A DNA stretch of 59,947 nt from Rhodocyclaceae bacterium. Lineage in GTDB: Bacteria > Pseudomonadota > Gammaproteobacteria > Burkholderiales > Rhodocyclaceae. A program made the position numbers and the translations under genes. The stretch is taken from positions 1 to 59,947 of the forward strand of contig JAQTNK010000026.1 of NCBI GenBank assembly GCA_028713915.1, read 5' to 3'. Below the pieces are notes generated by a model. That model was not told the origin of the DNA. It did no database searches and was given only the letters and a program-made list of their open reading frames with translations. Below are positions 47,660-56,260 of the stretch, piece after piece; positions within the stretch are counted from its first letter, which is position 1; the number at the start of each line of letters is the position of its first letter.

Positions 47660-49006
47660 TCAGCTCGCTTGCCGCTGCTGCCGATCGACGGCTTGCGCCA
47701 GCTCGCGCAGCCGGGCCGACACCGCGATCGGATAGGCCGGCGCCGCATCGAGCGAGCGCAGCGCCGGCGGCAGTCGCGCAAGCTGTGCGGCGGCGTAGTC
47801 GCGCACCTGCGTCAGCTGCGGCGACGGCGCCAGGCGGCGGCCGGCGCGCATCATCGGCTGCAGCAGCGCCTCGCCCGGCTGCGCGTCGTCGGCCGTGGTG
47901 AGCAGGTCGGCGACGAAGCGTGCGGCGGCGTCCACGCTGCGATAGACCTGCTTGCGTCCCGGCCAGGTGGCCTTGCCTTCCGAGCGCTTGCGCCGGGGCC
48001 GGCCGGCGTATTCCTGCAGCTTGTAGGCGCAGTCGAGATAGGGCTGATCGGCCGAGGTGTTCATGCGCGTGCCGACGCCGAAGCCGTCGATCGGCGCGCC
48101 GGCGGCGACCAGGTCGCGCAGGCGGAATTCGTCGAGGTTGCCGCTGGCGAAGATATCGACGCTGCCAAGTCCGCCGCCGTCGAGGATGGCCCGCACCCGC
48201 CGCGCGTGCGCGCCGAGGTCGCCGCTGTCGATGCGCACGGCCTGGATGGCGATGCCCTCCTGCGCCAGGCGCGCCGCGAGCGGCACCAGCTGCGCCGCCG
48301 CGGCTTCGGTGTCGTAGGTGTCGATCAGCATGGTGTTGGCGCGCGGATGGCTGTGGGCGAAATGCGCGAATGCCGCCATCTCGTCGTCGTGCGCCTCGAT
48401 GAACGAATGCGCCATGGTGCCGAACAGCGGCACCTCCCAGCGCTTGCCGGCGAGCACGTTCGAGGTGCCGCCGAAGCCGGCGAGATAGCTGGCGCGCGCC
48501 GACAGCAGCCCGGCCTCGGCGCCGTGCGCGCGGCGCAGGCCGAAATCGACCAGCAGCTTGCCCGGCGCCGCCAACACGCAGCGCGCGGCCTTGGAGGCGA
48601 CCAGGGTCTGGAACTGCAGCAGGTTGATGATGCGCGTTTCCACCAATTGCGCCTGCGGCAACGTCGCCACCACGCGCAGGATCGGTTCGTCGGCGAAGAA
48701 CGGCGTGCCTTCGGGCATGGCGTCCACCTCGCCGGCGAAGCGCAGCGCGGCGAGCTCGTCGACGAAGTCGCGGCGGAAACGGCCGCAGTCGGCCAGCCAG
48801 AACAGTTCGTCGGCGGAAAAGCGCAGGTTCTCGAGAAAGTCGAGAACCTGCTCGAGGCCCGCCGCGACGAGAAAGTTGCGGCCCGCCGGCAGCTTGCGGA
48901 CGAAGAACTCGAAGACGGCGATGCCGTCCATGCCCTGGTCGCGGTATGCCTGAAGCATGCTCAGCTGATAGAGATCGGTGAGCAGCGGCGAGGTCGCGGC
49001 ATTCAT
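47660..49006 (-). CDS. pncB: Nicotinate phosphoribosyltransferase
   Basis: 448 residues. The family pattern is clear: L-L-T-D-L-Y-Q-L-S-M near the start, F-F-V-R-K-L-P-A-G-R-N-F, G-T-M-A-H-S-F-I with the phosphorylatable His, R-I-D-S-G-D-L, and G-V-G-T-R-M. It makes nicotinate mononucleotide from nicotinate and PRPP in NAD salvage. It lies in a run of minus-strand genes between a DUF1614 membrane protein and polX. Confidence 0.93.
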   Translation of the reverse strand: MNAATSPLLTDLYQLSMLQAYRDQGMDGIAVFEFFVRKLPAGRNFLVAAGLEQVLDFLENLRFSADELFWLADCGRFRRDFVDELAALRFAGEVDAMPEGTPFFADEPILRVVATLPQAQLVETRIINLLQFQTLVASKAARCVLAAPGKLLVDFGLRRAHGAEAGLLSARASYLAGFGGTSNVLAGKRWEVPLFGTMAHSFIEAHDDEMAAFAHFAHSHPRANTMLIDTYDTEAAAAQLVPLAARLAQEGIAIQAVRIDSGDLGAHARRVRAILDGGGLGSVDIFASGNLDEFRLRDLVAAGAPIDGFGVGTRMNTSADQPYLDCAYKLQEYAGRPRRKRSEGKATWPGRKQVYRSVDAAARFVADLLTTADDAQPGEALLQPMMRAGRRLAPSPQLTQVRDYAAAQLARLPPALRSLDAAPAYPIAVSARLRELAQAVDRQQRQAS

Positions 49007-49037
49007 GTCGTGGTCATGACGATACGGGGCGGCCGCA

Positions 49038-49691
49038 TCAGGCCAGGAGCACCGCCAGCAGCCCGGTCAGGAAGATGCCGTCGAACGTGCCGGCGCCACC
49101 GATCGAGACCACCGGCGCGCCCAGCTTGCGGATGGCGCCGAGACGCAGCAGGTCGGCGCCGATCAGCACGCCGAGCGTACCGCCGATGTAGGCGAGCGGT
49201 GCCGCCGCCTGCGAATCGAACAGGACGCTGACGAGGGCGGCGGTCAGCGGCGCAACGAACAAAGGCATGCCGATGCCGACGCCGCGGACCGGCGCGCTGG
49301 TCGCGTGGGCGACGACGCCGACGACCGCGATGACGCCGACGACCGGCGCCAGCGCCAGCGAATTGTGGCCCAGCAAGTAGAAGGAAAAGGCCAGCGGCGT
49401 GACGGCGCCGCCGACATTGACGGCGACGATCGTGCGGCCGACGAACTTCACGCGCGGCAGCCCAAGCGGTCGATAGACTTCCTGCTGCGGCTCGACCTCG
49501 ACCGGATCCGTGGCGACCGAAAACAGCGGCACGTTGACGAGGCTGCCGAACAGCGTCGTCATCAGCAACAGGTAAGCCGACTCCTGCGACAGCCCGAGCT
49601 TTTCGAAGGCGATGCCCACCAACTGGAGCTGGACGGCCACCGCCAGAAGCGTCAGCGCGGCCACCAGCAGCAGCAAGCGTGGAAAGGTCAT
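49038..49691 (-). CDS. DUF1614 membrane protein
   Basis: 217 residues with about six to seven hydrophobic segments. The DUF1614 pattern includes G-S-L-V-N-V-P-L-F, V-A-V-N-V-G-G-A-V-T-P, A-T-S-A-P-V-R-G-V-G-I-G and G-G-A-G-T-F-D-G-I-F-L-T-G. Function is unknown. It lies 31 bp upstream of pncB on the same strand and may be co-transcribed. Confidence 0.85.
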   Translation of the reverse strand: MTFPRLLLLVAALTLLAVAVQLQLVGIAFEKLGLSQESAYLLLMTTLFGSLVNVPLFSVATDPVEVEPQQEVYRPLGLPRVKFVGRTIVAVNVGGAVTPLAFSFYLLGHNSLALAPVVGVIAVVGVVAHATSAPVRGVGIGMPLFVAPLTAALVSVLFDSQAAAPLAYIGGTLGVLIGADLLRLGAIRKLGAPVVSIGGAGTFDGIFLTGLLAVLLA

Positions 49692-49819
49692 CTACCCACC
49701 CTCCGTTCGGTCATGGCGCGCCGCGGCGCCATCCGCATCAAACTCCCCGCCCCCCGGCGGCAAAGAGCGCTGCCGCATCCGATACGACCCGCCGCGGTGG
49801 CGCAAGTTCGCGCCGGGGC

Positions 49820-50323
49820 TCAGGACACCGGCACGGACTTGGCCTTGCCGCCGTCCTCCTTGGGCAGGCGCACGGTCAACACGCCGTTCTTGTAGTTCGC
49901 CTCGGCCTGGTCGATGTTCACGTTGCGCGGCAACGGGATGGCGCGCTGGAACGAACCGTAGGCGCGCTCCATGAGATGGTAGGTGCTGTCGTGCGTTTCG
50001 CGCCGGAAGTGCTTTTCCCCGGTGACATAGAGGACGTTGCCTTCGATGGTGATGCGGCAGTCTTCCTTCTCCATGCCGGGCACTTCCACCCGCACCACGA
50101 CGTCCCTTCCCGTCTCTTCGACTTCGCCCGCCAGCAGGCTCCAGCGCGGGAAGGCGGCGAGCGCCTGGCTCTCCGTCAGTTCCTCGTTCTTGTTGCGGAC
50201 GAACGGCGTCAGCGCATTGCTGCTGCGGCTGAGCAGTTCGCGCCAGCCTTCGGAAAGGCTCTCCCACGCGCGATTGAGCTCGCGGCCGATGTTCTTTCCT
50301 GCCTCTTTCAGGGAATCCAGCAT
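49820..50323 (-). CDS. Hsp20/alpha-crystallin small heat shock protein
   Basis: 167 residues from the ATG at 50323 with AAGGAG six bases upstream; a longer reading to 50509 lacks support. The alpha-crystallin domain covers about residues 60-160 (V-V-V-R-V-E-V-P-G-M-E-K-E-D, the G-x-L motif in Y-K-N-G-V-L-T-V-R-L-P, and the I-P-L-P-R-N segment). It is an ATP-independent holdase. No CIRCE palindrome or ROSE-type thermometer was recognised in the leader. Confidence 0.93.
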   Translation of the reverse strand: MLDSLKEAGKNIGRELNRAWESLSEGWRELLSRSSNALTPFVRNKNEELTESQALAAFPRWSLLAGEVEETGRDVVVRVEVPGMEKEDCRITIEGNVLYVTGEKHFRRETHDSTYHLMERAYGSFQRAIPLPRNVNIDQAEANYKNGVLTVRLPKEDGGKAKSVPVS

Positions 50324-50396
50324 GTCGATCTCCTTTTTGCGATTGCAGATGGCGTTTACCCTTCCCCCGCGCCTTCCCGTACCCAACTCAAATAGC

Positions 50397-50424
50397 AGTG
50401 TAGTGCCCGCCACGCGATCGACAA
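50397..50424 (-). promoter_or_regulatory. Possible promoter of the hsp20 gene
   Basis: On the minus strand TTGTCG (complement of 50419-50424), a 16-base spacer, then TACACT (complement of 50397-50402), which would start transcription about 67 bases before the hsp20 ATG. It does not match the RpoH pattern. The rest of the 330-bp gap between hsp20 and the archease gene (50324-50653) holds no gene that I can support. Confidence 0.35.
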
Positions 50425-50653
50425 GAGACAACTGCCGCTGATCCGATGTGCCGGGTTGCCAAGCTGCGGCGCGGCGACTAGAGTCGGTGTTGCAGCGGCA
50501 GCATTTCAAATATGCTTATGGCATTGCGCAATTTCGCTGCCGTCAGTGTGCATATGGGACCGGGCGCAACGGAGAAAACCATGAACTCTCGATCGTCGTC
50601 TGCCGGCTTCCGGTCCATCCGCCGCGACGTTGCGCGTTCGCGAGGAGCCCTCG

Positions 50654-51067
50654 ATGGCCTGGCAGACTTTCGCCCATGACGCCGACGTCGGCGTGCGCGG
50701 CAGCGGCGCGACGCTGGCGGAAGCGTTCGCCGGCGCCGCCACGGCCTTGACCGCCGCGGTGTGCGACCCGGCGCGGGTGAGGGCGCACGAGGCCGTCGCC
50801 ATCGCCTGCGCCGCGCCCGACGACGAACTGCTGCTGGTCGATTGGCTCAATGCCCTCGTCTTCGAGATGGCGACGCGCCACATGCTGTTCTCGCGCTTCG
50901 ACGTCAGCATCGACGGCCACCGCCTGCAGGCGACCGCCTGGGGCGAGCCGGTGGCGGCGCCACGCCACCGGCCTGCCGCCGAGGTCAAGGGCGCTTCCTA
51001 TTGCGAGCTGGAAGTCGGACGGCAGCCGGACGGGCGCTGGCTGGCGCAATGCATCGTCGACGTGTGA
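50654..51067 (+). CDS. Archease (RtcB activator)
   Basis: 137 residues from the ATG at 50654 with GAGGAG six bases upstream. The archease pattern is present: [10 protein letters not shown] near residue 8, [12 protein letters not shown] and V-K-G-A-S-Y, with acidic metal sites at both ends including the C-terminal I-V-D-V. Archease accelerates guanylylation and turnover of the RNA ligase RtcB, whose gene follows after 7 bp. Confidence 0.92.
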   Translation: MAWQTFAHDADVGVRGSGATLAEAFAGAATALTAAVCDPARVRAHEAVAIACAAPDDELLLVDWLNALVFEMATRHMLFSRFDVSIDGHRLQATAWGEPVAAPRHRPAAEVKGASYCELEVGRQPDGRWLAQCIVDV

Positions 51068-51074
51068 GGACGCC

Positions 51075-52505
51075 ATGGACACCACCCTGCTCACGCAGCG
51101 CGGCCCGTTCGAATGGGAGCTGCCCGCCAGCGGCCGCATGCGCGTGCCCGGCATCCTCTTCGCATCGCGCGAACTCGTCGCGGCGATGGACGACAAGGTG
51201 CGCGAACAAGTGGCCAACGTCGCCAGCCTGCCCGGCATCGTCGCCGCTTCCTACGCCATGCCCGACGCCCACTGGGGCTACGGCTTTCCCATCGGCGGCG
51301 TTGCCGCCTTCGCCGCCGACGAGGGCGGCGTGGTCTCGGCCGGCGGCGTCGGCTTCGACATCTCCTGCGGCGTACGCACCTTGCATACCGGCCTCAAGCG
51401 CGCCGACGTCGAAGCCGCCCAGGCGCGCCTGGCGGACGTCCTCTATGCGCGCATCCCCGCCGGCGTCGGCAGCACCGGCGTGCTGCGCCTGGCGGCGGCC
51501 GGCATGGACGCCATGCTGAAAGGCGGCGCGCGCTGGGCGGTCCAGGAAGGCTTCGGCACGGCCGCCGACCTTTCGCGCATCGAGGAGTCCGGCTGCGTCG
51601 CCGGCGCCGATGCCGCCGCCGTTTCCGACCAGGCCAAGAAGCGCCAGCGCGACGAGATGGGCACGCTGGGCTCGGGCAACCACTACCTCGAAGTGCAGGC
51701 GGTGGCCGAGCTGTTCGACGCCGCCGCCGCCCGCGCCTACGGCCTCGCCGTCGACGACGTGGTGGTCAGCATCCATTGCGGCTCGCGCGGCCTGGGCCAT
51801 CAGATCGGCACCGACTACTTGCGCGAAATGGTGGTGGCGGCGCCGGCCGCCGGCATCGCGCTGCCCGACCGCGAACTGGCCTGCGCGCCGCTCGACTCCG
51901 CGCTCGGCCGGCGCTACCTGGGCGCCATGCGCGCCGCCATCAACTGCGCGCTGGCCAATCGCCAGATCCTCACCCATCTGGCGCGCGCGGCTTTCGCCGA
52001 AGTGTTTCCCGGCGTCGCGCTGCCGCTGCTCTACGACGTCTCCCACAACACCTGCAAGGAGGAAACCCACATCGTCGACGGCCGCCCGCGCCGCCTGTTC
52101 GTCCATCGCAAGGGCGCGACGCGCGCCTTCGGGCCGGGGCATGCGGAACTGCCGCGCGAGTATGCCGCGGCCGGCCAGCCGGTGCTGATCGGCGGCAGCA
52201 TGGGCACGGCATCCTACATCCTCGCCGGCGCGGCGGCCGCCGGCGAGCGCGCCTTCGGCTCCGCCTGCCACGGCGCCGGACGCGCGATGAGCCGCCACGA
52301 AGCGACGCGCCGCTGGCAAGGCCGCGCGCTGGTCGACGCGCTGGCGGCGCAAGGCATCCTGATCCGCAGTCCGAGCTGGCGCGGCGTCGCCGAGGAAGCG
52401 CCGCTGGCCTACAAGGACGTCGGCGCCGTCGTCGATGCCGCCGACCGCGCCGGCCTGGCGATCAAGGTGGCGCGCCTGTCGCCGCTGGTCTGCGTCAAGG
52501 GCTGA
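51075..52505 (+). CDS. rtcB: RNA-splicing ligase RtcB
   Basis: 476 residues. RtcB signatures are intact: M-P-D-A-H-W-G-Y-G-F-P-I-G-G, V-G-F-D-I-S-C-G-V (Mn-binding Asp and Cys), G-S-G-N-H-Y-L-E, H-C-G-S-R-G-L-G-H, and the guanylylated His in C-H-G-A-G-R. It ligates RNA 2',3'-cyclic phosphate or 3'-phosphate ends to 5'-OH ends and acts in RNA repair. No sigma-54 regulator RtcR or rtcA is in the window. It is paired with archease and converges, with an 11-bp overlap, on a Mut7-C nuclease gene. Confidence 0.94.
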   Translation: MDTTLLTQRGPFEWELPASGRMRVPGILFASRELVAAMDDKVREQVANVASLPGIVAASYAMPDAHWGYGFPIGGVAAFAADEGGVVSAGGVGFDISCGVRTLHTGLKRADVEAAQARLADVLYARIPAGVGSTGVLRLAAAGMDAMLKGGARWAVQEGFGTAADLSRIEESGCVAGADAAAVSDQAKKRQRDEMGTLGSGNHYLEVQAVAELFDAAAARAYGLAVDDVVVSIHCGSRGLGHQIGTDYLREMVVAAPAAGIALPDRELACAPLDSALGRRYLGAMRAAINCALANRQILTHLARAAFAEVFPGVALPLLYDVSHNTCKEETHIVDGRPRRLFVHRKGATRAFGPGHAELPREYAAAGQPVLIGGSMGTASYILAGAAAAGERAFGSACHGAGRAMSRHEATRRWQGRALVDALAAQGILIRSPSWRGVAEEAPLAYKDVGAVVDAADRAGLAIKVARLSPLVCVKG

Positions 52506-53262
52506 CGCCGGTACCCGCAGCGCCTGCCCGCAACGCCTCGGCCACCAGACCATGCAGCCGCTGCCAGTGCGACCCTTCCCAGAAAATGCGCCCGCAGCGA
52601 TCGCAGGTGGTGAAGCGCGCGTAGTTCGCCTGCACCAACGGCGGCAGGCGGTCGAGCACTTGCGCCTTGTCGATCGCGCGCAAGGGCGCGTTGCAGTCCA
52701 TGCACAGCGTGAACGGCCGCAGGCTGCGCGCCAGGTCCAGCCGGTTCACGATCTCGCCGAACTGCTGCGCCGGCTTCAGGGTATGCACGTAGCAGCCGTG
52801 GGTGATGTCGCGCCGCTTGAGCAGTTCGCGATCGCGCGTCAGCACGATGCGCGCTTCGTCGCGCGCGGTTTGCGCAATCTCGTCGTCGCCGAAATCGTTG
52901 CGGTAAAGCGTGTCGAAACCGGCCATGCGCAAGAGGCGCGCCAGCCCGCCGAGGTGGGCGTCGGCGACGAAGCGCGTGACGCGCAGCGGCCAGGCGCGCA
53001 CGCGCAGCAGCGGCGTGATGTCGAGCGCCTCGAACTTCGGGTAGACGGCGACGCGGTCGCCGTCCTGCAGCAGGCGCTCGAAGCCCGCCGATTCGCCATT
53101 GACGAGGATCAGCTCGACCTCGGTATGCGGCACGCCGAGAGCCTCGATCATGTGCTTGGTGGTGGCCGCCCGCGCACACGGCGCGCTGAATTCGCGCCGG
53201 CGCCGCGCGGGCGCCAGGAAGTCGTTGAGTTCCTCGTAGAAGCGAAATGTCGCCGTCGCCAT
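52495..53262 (-). CDS. Mut7-C domain nuclease-like protein with N-terminal ubiquitin-like domain
   Basis: 255 residues from the ATG at 53262. Residues about 1-85 match the Mut7-C ubiquitin-like domain (L-N-D-F-L, G-V-P-H-T-E-V-E-L-I-L-V-N-G). Residues about 95-175 are a PIN-like RNase fold (A-D-A-H-L-G-G-L-A-R-L-L-R-M-A-G-F-D, T-R-D-R-E-L-L-K-R). The C-terminus has a zinc ribbon (C-M-D-C-N and C-D-R-C-G-R-I-F-W). It is predicted to cleave or bind RNA. Its 3' end overlaps rtcB, which places two RNA-acting genes side by side. Confidence 0.88.
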   Translation of the reverse strand: MATATFRFYEELNDFLAPARRRREFSAPCARAATTKHMIEALGVPHTEVELILVNGESAGFERLLQDGDRVAVYPKFEALDITPLLRVRAWPLRVTRFVADAHLGGLARLLRMAGFDTLYRNDFGDDEIAQTARDEARIVLTRDRELLKRRDITHGCYVHTLKPAQQFGEIVNRLDLARSLRPFTLCMDCNAPLRAIDKAQVLDRLPPLVQANYARFTTCDRCGRIFWEGSHWQRLHGLVAEALRAGAAGTGVSP

Positions 53263-53300
53263 CGACCTTGCCTTATGCTTTGCAGACGAGAGTTGACAGC

Positions 53301-54017
53301 ATGGCACTTCTCGAGATCGCGCACATGGGAAGAATGACGGCAGGCCCGACCTCCGGGACGACGAAGGATATCCAGGCGATGCTGCGCGAAATCGCCGCGG
53401 AGGTCGCTTATACGCACCGCGAGATCGGCAAGGACGCGCTCGATGCGCGGGTGATGGCGGCGATGGCGAAAGTGCCGCGCGAGCGCTTCATACCAGAACC
53501 CTATCGCTATCGCGCCTTCGCCAACGGCCCGGTGCCGATCGGCCACGGCCAGACCATCTCGCAGCCGTTCATGGTCGCGCTGATGACCGACCTGCTCAAT
53601 CCCCGGCCCGACAGCACGATCCTCGAGGTCGGCAGCGGCTCCGGCTACCAGGCGGCGGTGCTGGCCGAAATCGTCGGGCACGTCTATAGCATCGAGATCG
53701 TCGGCGCGCTCGCCGAGGCAGCCAGGGAGCGCCTGCAGCGCCTCGGCTATGACAATGTCACCACGCGGCACGGCGACGGCTATCACGGCTGGGCCGAACA
53801 CGCGCCTTTCGACGGCATCGTCGTCACGGCGGCGGCGCCGTACATTCCGCCGCCGTTGGTCGCGCAGTTGAAGCCCGGCGCGCGGCTCGTCATCCCGGTC
53901 GGCGAGCCCGGCGGCGTGCAGGTGCTGACGCTGGTCGAGAAAGCCGCCGACGGCGCCGTCAGCAGCCGGAACCTCCTGATGGTGGCCTTCGTGCCGCTGA
54001 CGCGGACGCCGGCCTAG
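53301..54017 (+). CDS. pcm: Protein-L-isoaspartate O-methyltransferase
   Basis: 238 residues from the ATG at 53301; ATGs at 53325 and 53334 are possible and no start has a strong ribosome site. The family motifs are present: V-P-R-E-R-F-I-P-E, G-H-G-Q-T-I-S-Q-P-F-M-V-A, the SAM-binding L-E-V-G-S-G-S-G-Y-Q-A-A-V-L-A, and I-V-V-T-A-A-A. It starts repair of isoaspartyl residues in ageing proteins. It is divergent from the Mut7-C gene (38 bp) and convergent with the HupT-type kinase. Confidence 0.92.
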   Translation: MALLEIAHMGRMTAGPTSGTTKDIQAMLREIAAEVAYTHREIGKDALDARVMAAMAKVPRERFIPEPYRYRAFANGPVPIGHGQTISQPFMVALMTDLLNPRPDSTILEVGSGSGYQAAVLAEIVGHVYSIEIVGALAEAARERLQRLGYDNVTTRHGDGYHGWAEHAPFDGIVVTAAAPYIPPPLVAQLKPGARLVIPVGEPGGVQVLTLVEKAADGAVSSRNLLMVAFVPLTRTPA

Positions 54018-54049
54018 CCGTGCGGTCGAATCGGCGTCGCCGCCCGGCC

Positions 54050-55396
54050 TTACGCCGCCGCGGCGAGCGGCATCACCAGCGTGAACACCGCGCCGCCTTC
54101 GGCGTGATTGAAGGCGGAGAGCTTGCCGCCGTGGCGCTCGACGATGCCGTAGCTGATCGCCAGGCCGAGGCCGGTGCCCTTGCCGACGGGCTTGGTGGTG
54201 AAAAAAGGATCGAAGATGCGGCCGAGGTTTTCGGCGCCGATGCCGGGGCCGTTGTCGCGAAAGTCGATGATCGCCCATTGCCCGTCGCCGCCGGCGGTGA
54301 CGGTCAGGCTGGCTGCCGCGGAGACGCCCGCGGCGTCGACGGCGTTCTGCGCGAGGTTCATCACCACCTGCTGCATCTGCCCGGGCGAACCGACGACGAA
54401 AAGCGGCACCGGCAATTGCAGGTCGACGCGGAAGCGCTCCGGCGCCGCCTTCGCCACCCAATGCACGGCGCGCTCGATGACCGGCACGAGGTCGAAGCGC
54501 TCGCGCTCGTCGCGGTCGACGGCCGAGAAGCGCTTGAGCCCGTCGACGATGTCGCGCGTGCGCTCCGCCCCTTCGACGGTGCCGTCGATCAGCGACGGCA
54601 AGTCGGCGAGAATGCGCTCGATGCGCAATTCGCGCTTGAGCTTCTCGCGCTCGGCGGCCGGCATGTCGCCATGCACCGCCGCCAGGTAGTCGCCAATGCG
54701 TTTGGCATATTTCTTGAGCGCCACGGCGTTGCCGAGGACGAAGCTGATCGGATTGTTGAGTTCGTGCGCGACGCCGGCGACGAGGCGGCCGAGCGACGCC
54801 ATTTTCTCGGAATGCAGCAGCTGCTGCTGGGCGTGCTTGAGTTCCTCGTGGGCGCGGCGCAAGGCCTGGTAGGCGCGCTGCAGCTCGCCGACCGGGCGGC
54901 CGGTGACGACCATGCCGAGCAGCTTGCCGACGGCGCTGTAGCGCGGCGTGCAGTTGAGCGACACCGGCACCGATACGCCTTCGGCGCTGACCAGCTGCAG
55001 CTCGCAATCCTGCAGCTTCTCGCCCGGATGCCCGGTGAAATGCCGCTCCGCCGCCAGGCGCGACGCTTCGTCGGCGAAGAGGTCGAAGATCGGCCGCCCG
55101 CGCAGCTCTTCCTCGCTCTTGCCGGTCAGCGTCAGCATCGAATGGTTGACGCTCTCGATGATGCCGGCGCGGCTGCACACCAGCAGCACGTCCGACATCG
55201 AGGTCAGCACCGAGGAGATGAACTGCTGCGAGTCTTCGAGCGCGGCGTTCTTCTCTTCGAGGGCGACTTCGTACTTGAGCAGGTCGTTGTAGACCTCGTC
55301 CATCTTGTGGATGACGTCGAGCCAGACGCGGTCTTCGGCCGCCGCGCCGGCGGCCGCGGCGAGGCTATCGACCACGGGCGAAGTCTTGTCCCGCAC
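54050..55396 (-). CDS. hupT: PAS histidine kinase, HupT/HoxJ-type hydrogen-signalling kinase
   Basis: 448 residues, no membrane segment. An N-terminal helical part (V-W-L-D-V-I-H-K-M-D-E-V-Y) leads into a PAS domain at about 60-170, a coiled coil, an H-box (V-A-H-E-L-N-N-P-I-S-F) and an HATPase domain (N-L-A-Q-N-A-V-D, D-N-G-P-G-I, G-K-G-T-G-L-G-L). This soluble PAS-kinase layout and N-terminal helix are those of HupT/HoxJ, which forms a complex with the H2-sensing hydrogenase HupUV and phosphorylates HupR/HoxA. The call rests on this layout plus nikR 4 bp upstream and hupV/hupU within 4 kb. A generic PAS kinase is the alternative. Confidence 0.72.
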   Translation of the reverse strand: MRDKTSPVVDSLAAAAGAAAEDRVWLDVIHKMDEVYNDLLKYEVALEEKNAALEDSQQFISSVLTSMSDVLLVCSRAGIIESVNHSMLTLTGKSEEELRGRPIFDLFADEASRLAAERHFTGHPGEKLQDCELQLVSAEGVSVPVSLNCTPRYSAVGKLLGMVVTGRPVGELQRAYQALRRAHEELKHAQQQLLHSEKMASLGRLVAGVAHELNNPISFVLGNAVALKKYAKRIGDYLAAVHGDMPAAEREKLKRELRIERILADLPSLIDGTVEGAERTRDIVDGLKRFSAVDRDERERFDLVPVIERAVHWVAKAAPERFRVDLQLPVPLFVVGSPGQMQQVVMNLAQNAVDAAGVSAAASLTVTAGGDGQWAIIDFRDNGPGIGAENLGRIFDPFFTTKPVGKGTGLGLAISYGIVERHGGKLSAFNHAEGGAVFTLVMPLAAAA

Positions 55397-55400
55397 GGCC

Positions 55401-55883
55401 TCAGACTTTCGGCTTCAGATGCAGGTGCGCATGCGCGCGCCCGCCGGCCGGCGCGTAGCCGTGGCTGTGCGCGCCGCGATCGACTTCGACCGAGACGACG
55501 TTGATGCTGCCGTGGCGCACGCCGCGCTCGGCGATCAGCGCGTCGGCGAAGCTGCGCACCGCCGCGGTCGGGCCCTTGAGGATCACGCTCTCCAGGCAGT
55601 TGTCGTGGTCGAGGTGGGCATGCATGGTTGCCACGGTGAGGTCGTGGTGGCCGTGCTGCAGCGTGGTCAGGCGCTCGGCCAATTCGCGTTCGTGGTGGTT
55701 ATAGACGTAGGAGAGATTGGCCACGCAATGGCGCGCGTCGTGCGTTCCCTGGCGCGCCTGCTCGAGGTGCTGGCGCAACAGGTCGCGCACCGCTTCCGAG
55801 CGGTTGCGGTAGCCGCGCTGCTCGATCAGGCGATCGAACTCGCGGGCGAGGTCTTCGTCGAGTGATATGGTGATGCGTTCCAT
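55401..55883 (-). CDS. nikR: Nickel-responsive regulator NikR
   Basis: 160 residues from the ATG at 55883. Residues 1-45 are a ribbon-helix-helix DNA-binding domain (R-I-T-I-S-L-D-E-D-L, G-Y-R-N-R-S-E-A-V-R-D). The ACT-like nickel domain has the square-planar ligand set at about His77, His88, His90 and Cys96 (L-Q-H-G-H-H, M-H-A-H-L-D-H-D-N-C). Unusually, the C-terminus ends in a His-rich tail (A-H-S-H-G-Y, then A-H-A-H-L-H-L) that could bind extra nickel. It lies 4 bp upstream of the HupT-type kinase gene. Likely targets in the window are the two 27-bp palindromes at 42211 and 43104. Confidence 0.94.
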   Translation of the reverse strand: MERITISLDEDLAREFDRLIEQRGYRNRSEAVRDLLRQHLEQARQGTHDARHCVANLSYVYNHHERELAERLTTLQHGHHDLTVATMHAHLDHDNCLESVILKGPTAAVRSFADALIAERGVRHGSINVVSVEVDRGAHSHGYAPAGGRAHAHLHLKPKV

Positions 55884-56170
55884 GGATTCGTCCTGGGGCA
55901 GCGGAAAAGCCGCGTTGGGCGCCGACACGGCGGCTTGGCGCCGCGTTTCAAGGGCGGCGCAAACCCAGCAAAACCGGCCACCTGCGGGCATTATGAAGCA
56001 ATCGGCGGCTTTGCGGTTCGACGCCTGGGGCGAAGCCGCTGCCGCGCCCGCACCTCGCGCGGTTCCGGGCGAGGCGAGGCCGGCGCGGGCCTGGCGCAGT
56101 TCGCCGCCGAAAGAGCGTGCCTCGACGCGCCGGCCGATACGCGGGCGCCGGTACAATCCGCACCACGACC
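55884..56170. other. Gap between nikR and the VanX-like unit, no gene seen
   Basis: No coding frame here looks real on either strand. It must hold the nikR-hupT promoter and, near 56152-56157, a TACAAT that could serve the plus-strand unit. I found no GTAGGA-type palindrome here, so nikR autoregulation by the same operator is not supported. Confidence 0.5.
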
Positions 56171-56260
56171 ATGACTTCGCCCTCCCGACTCCCAGCCGAC
56201 ATCATTGCGCGCATGCGAGCCCGCGCGGGCCATCGCCCGGCACGGGAGAGCGGCCGATGA
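56171..56260 (+). CDS. Possible 29-residue leader peptide coupled to the VanX-like gene
   Basis: The ATG at 56171 opens a frame whose TGA (56258-56260) overlaps the ATG of the dipeptidase gene in the ATGA arrangement used by many real gene pairs here. A TACAAT lies 14 bases before it. The peptide is basic (L-P-A-D-I-I-A-R-M-R-A-R) and unrecognised. No Shine-Dalgarno is evident, so it may be chance. Confidence 0.3.
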   Translation: MTSPSRLPADIIARMRARAGHRPARESGR

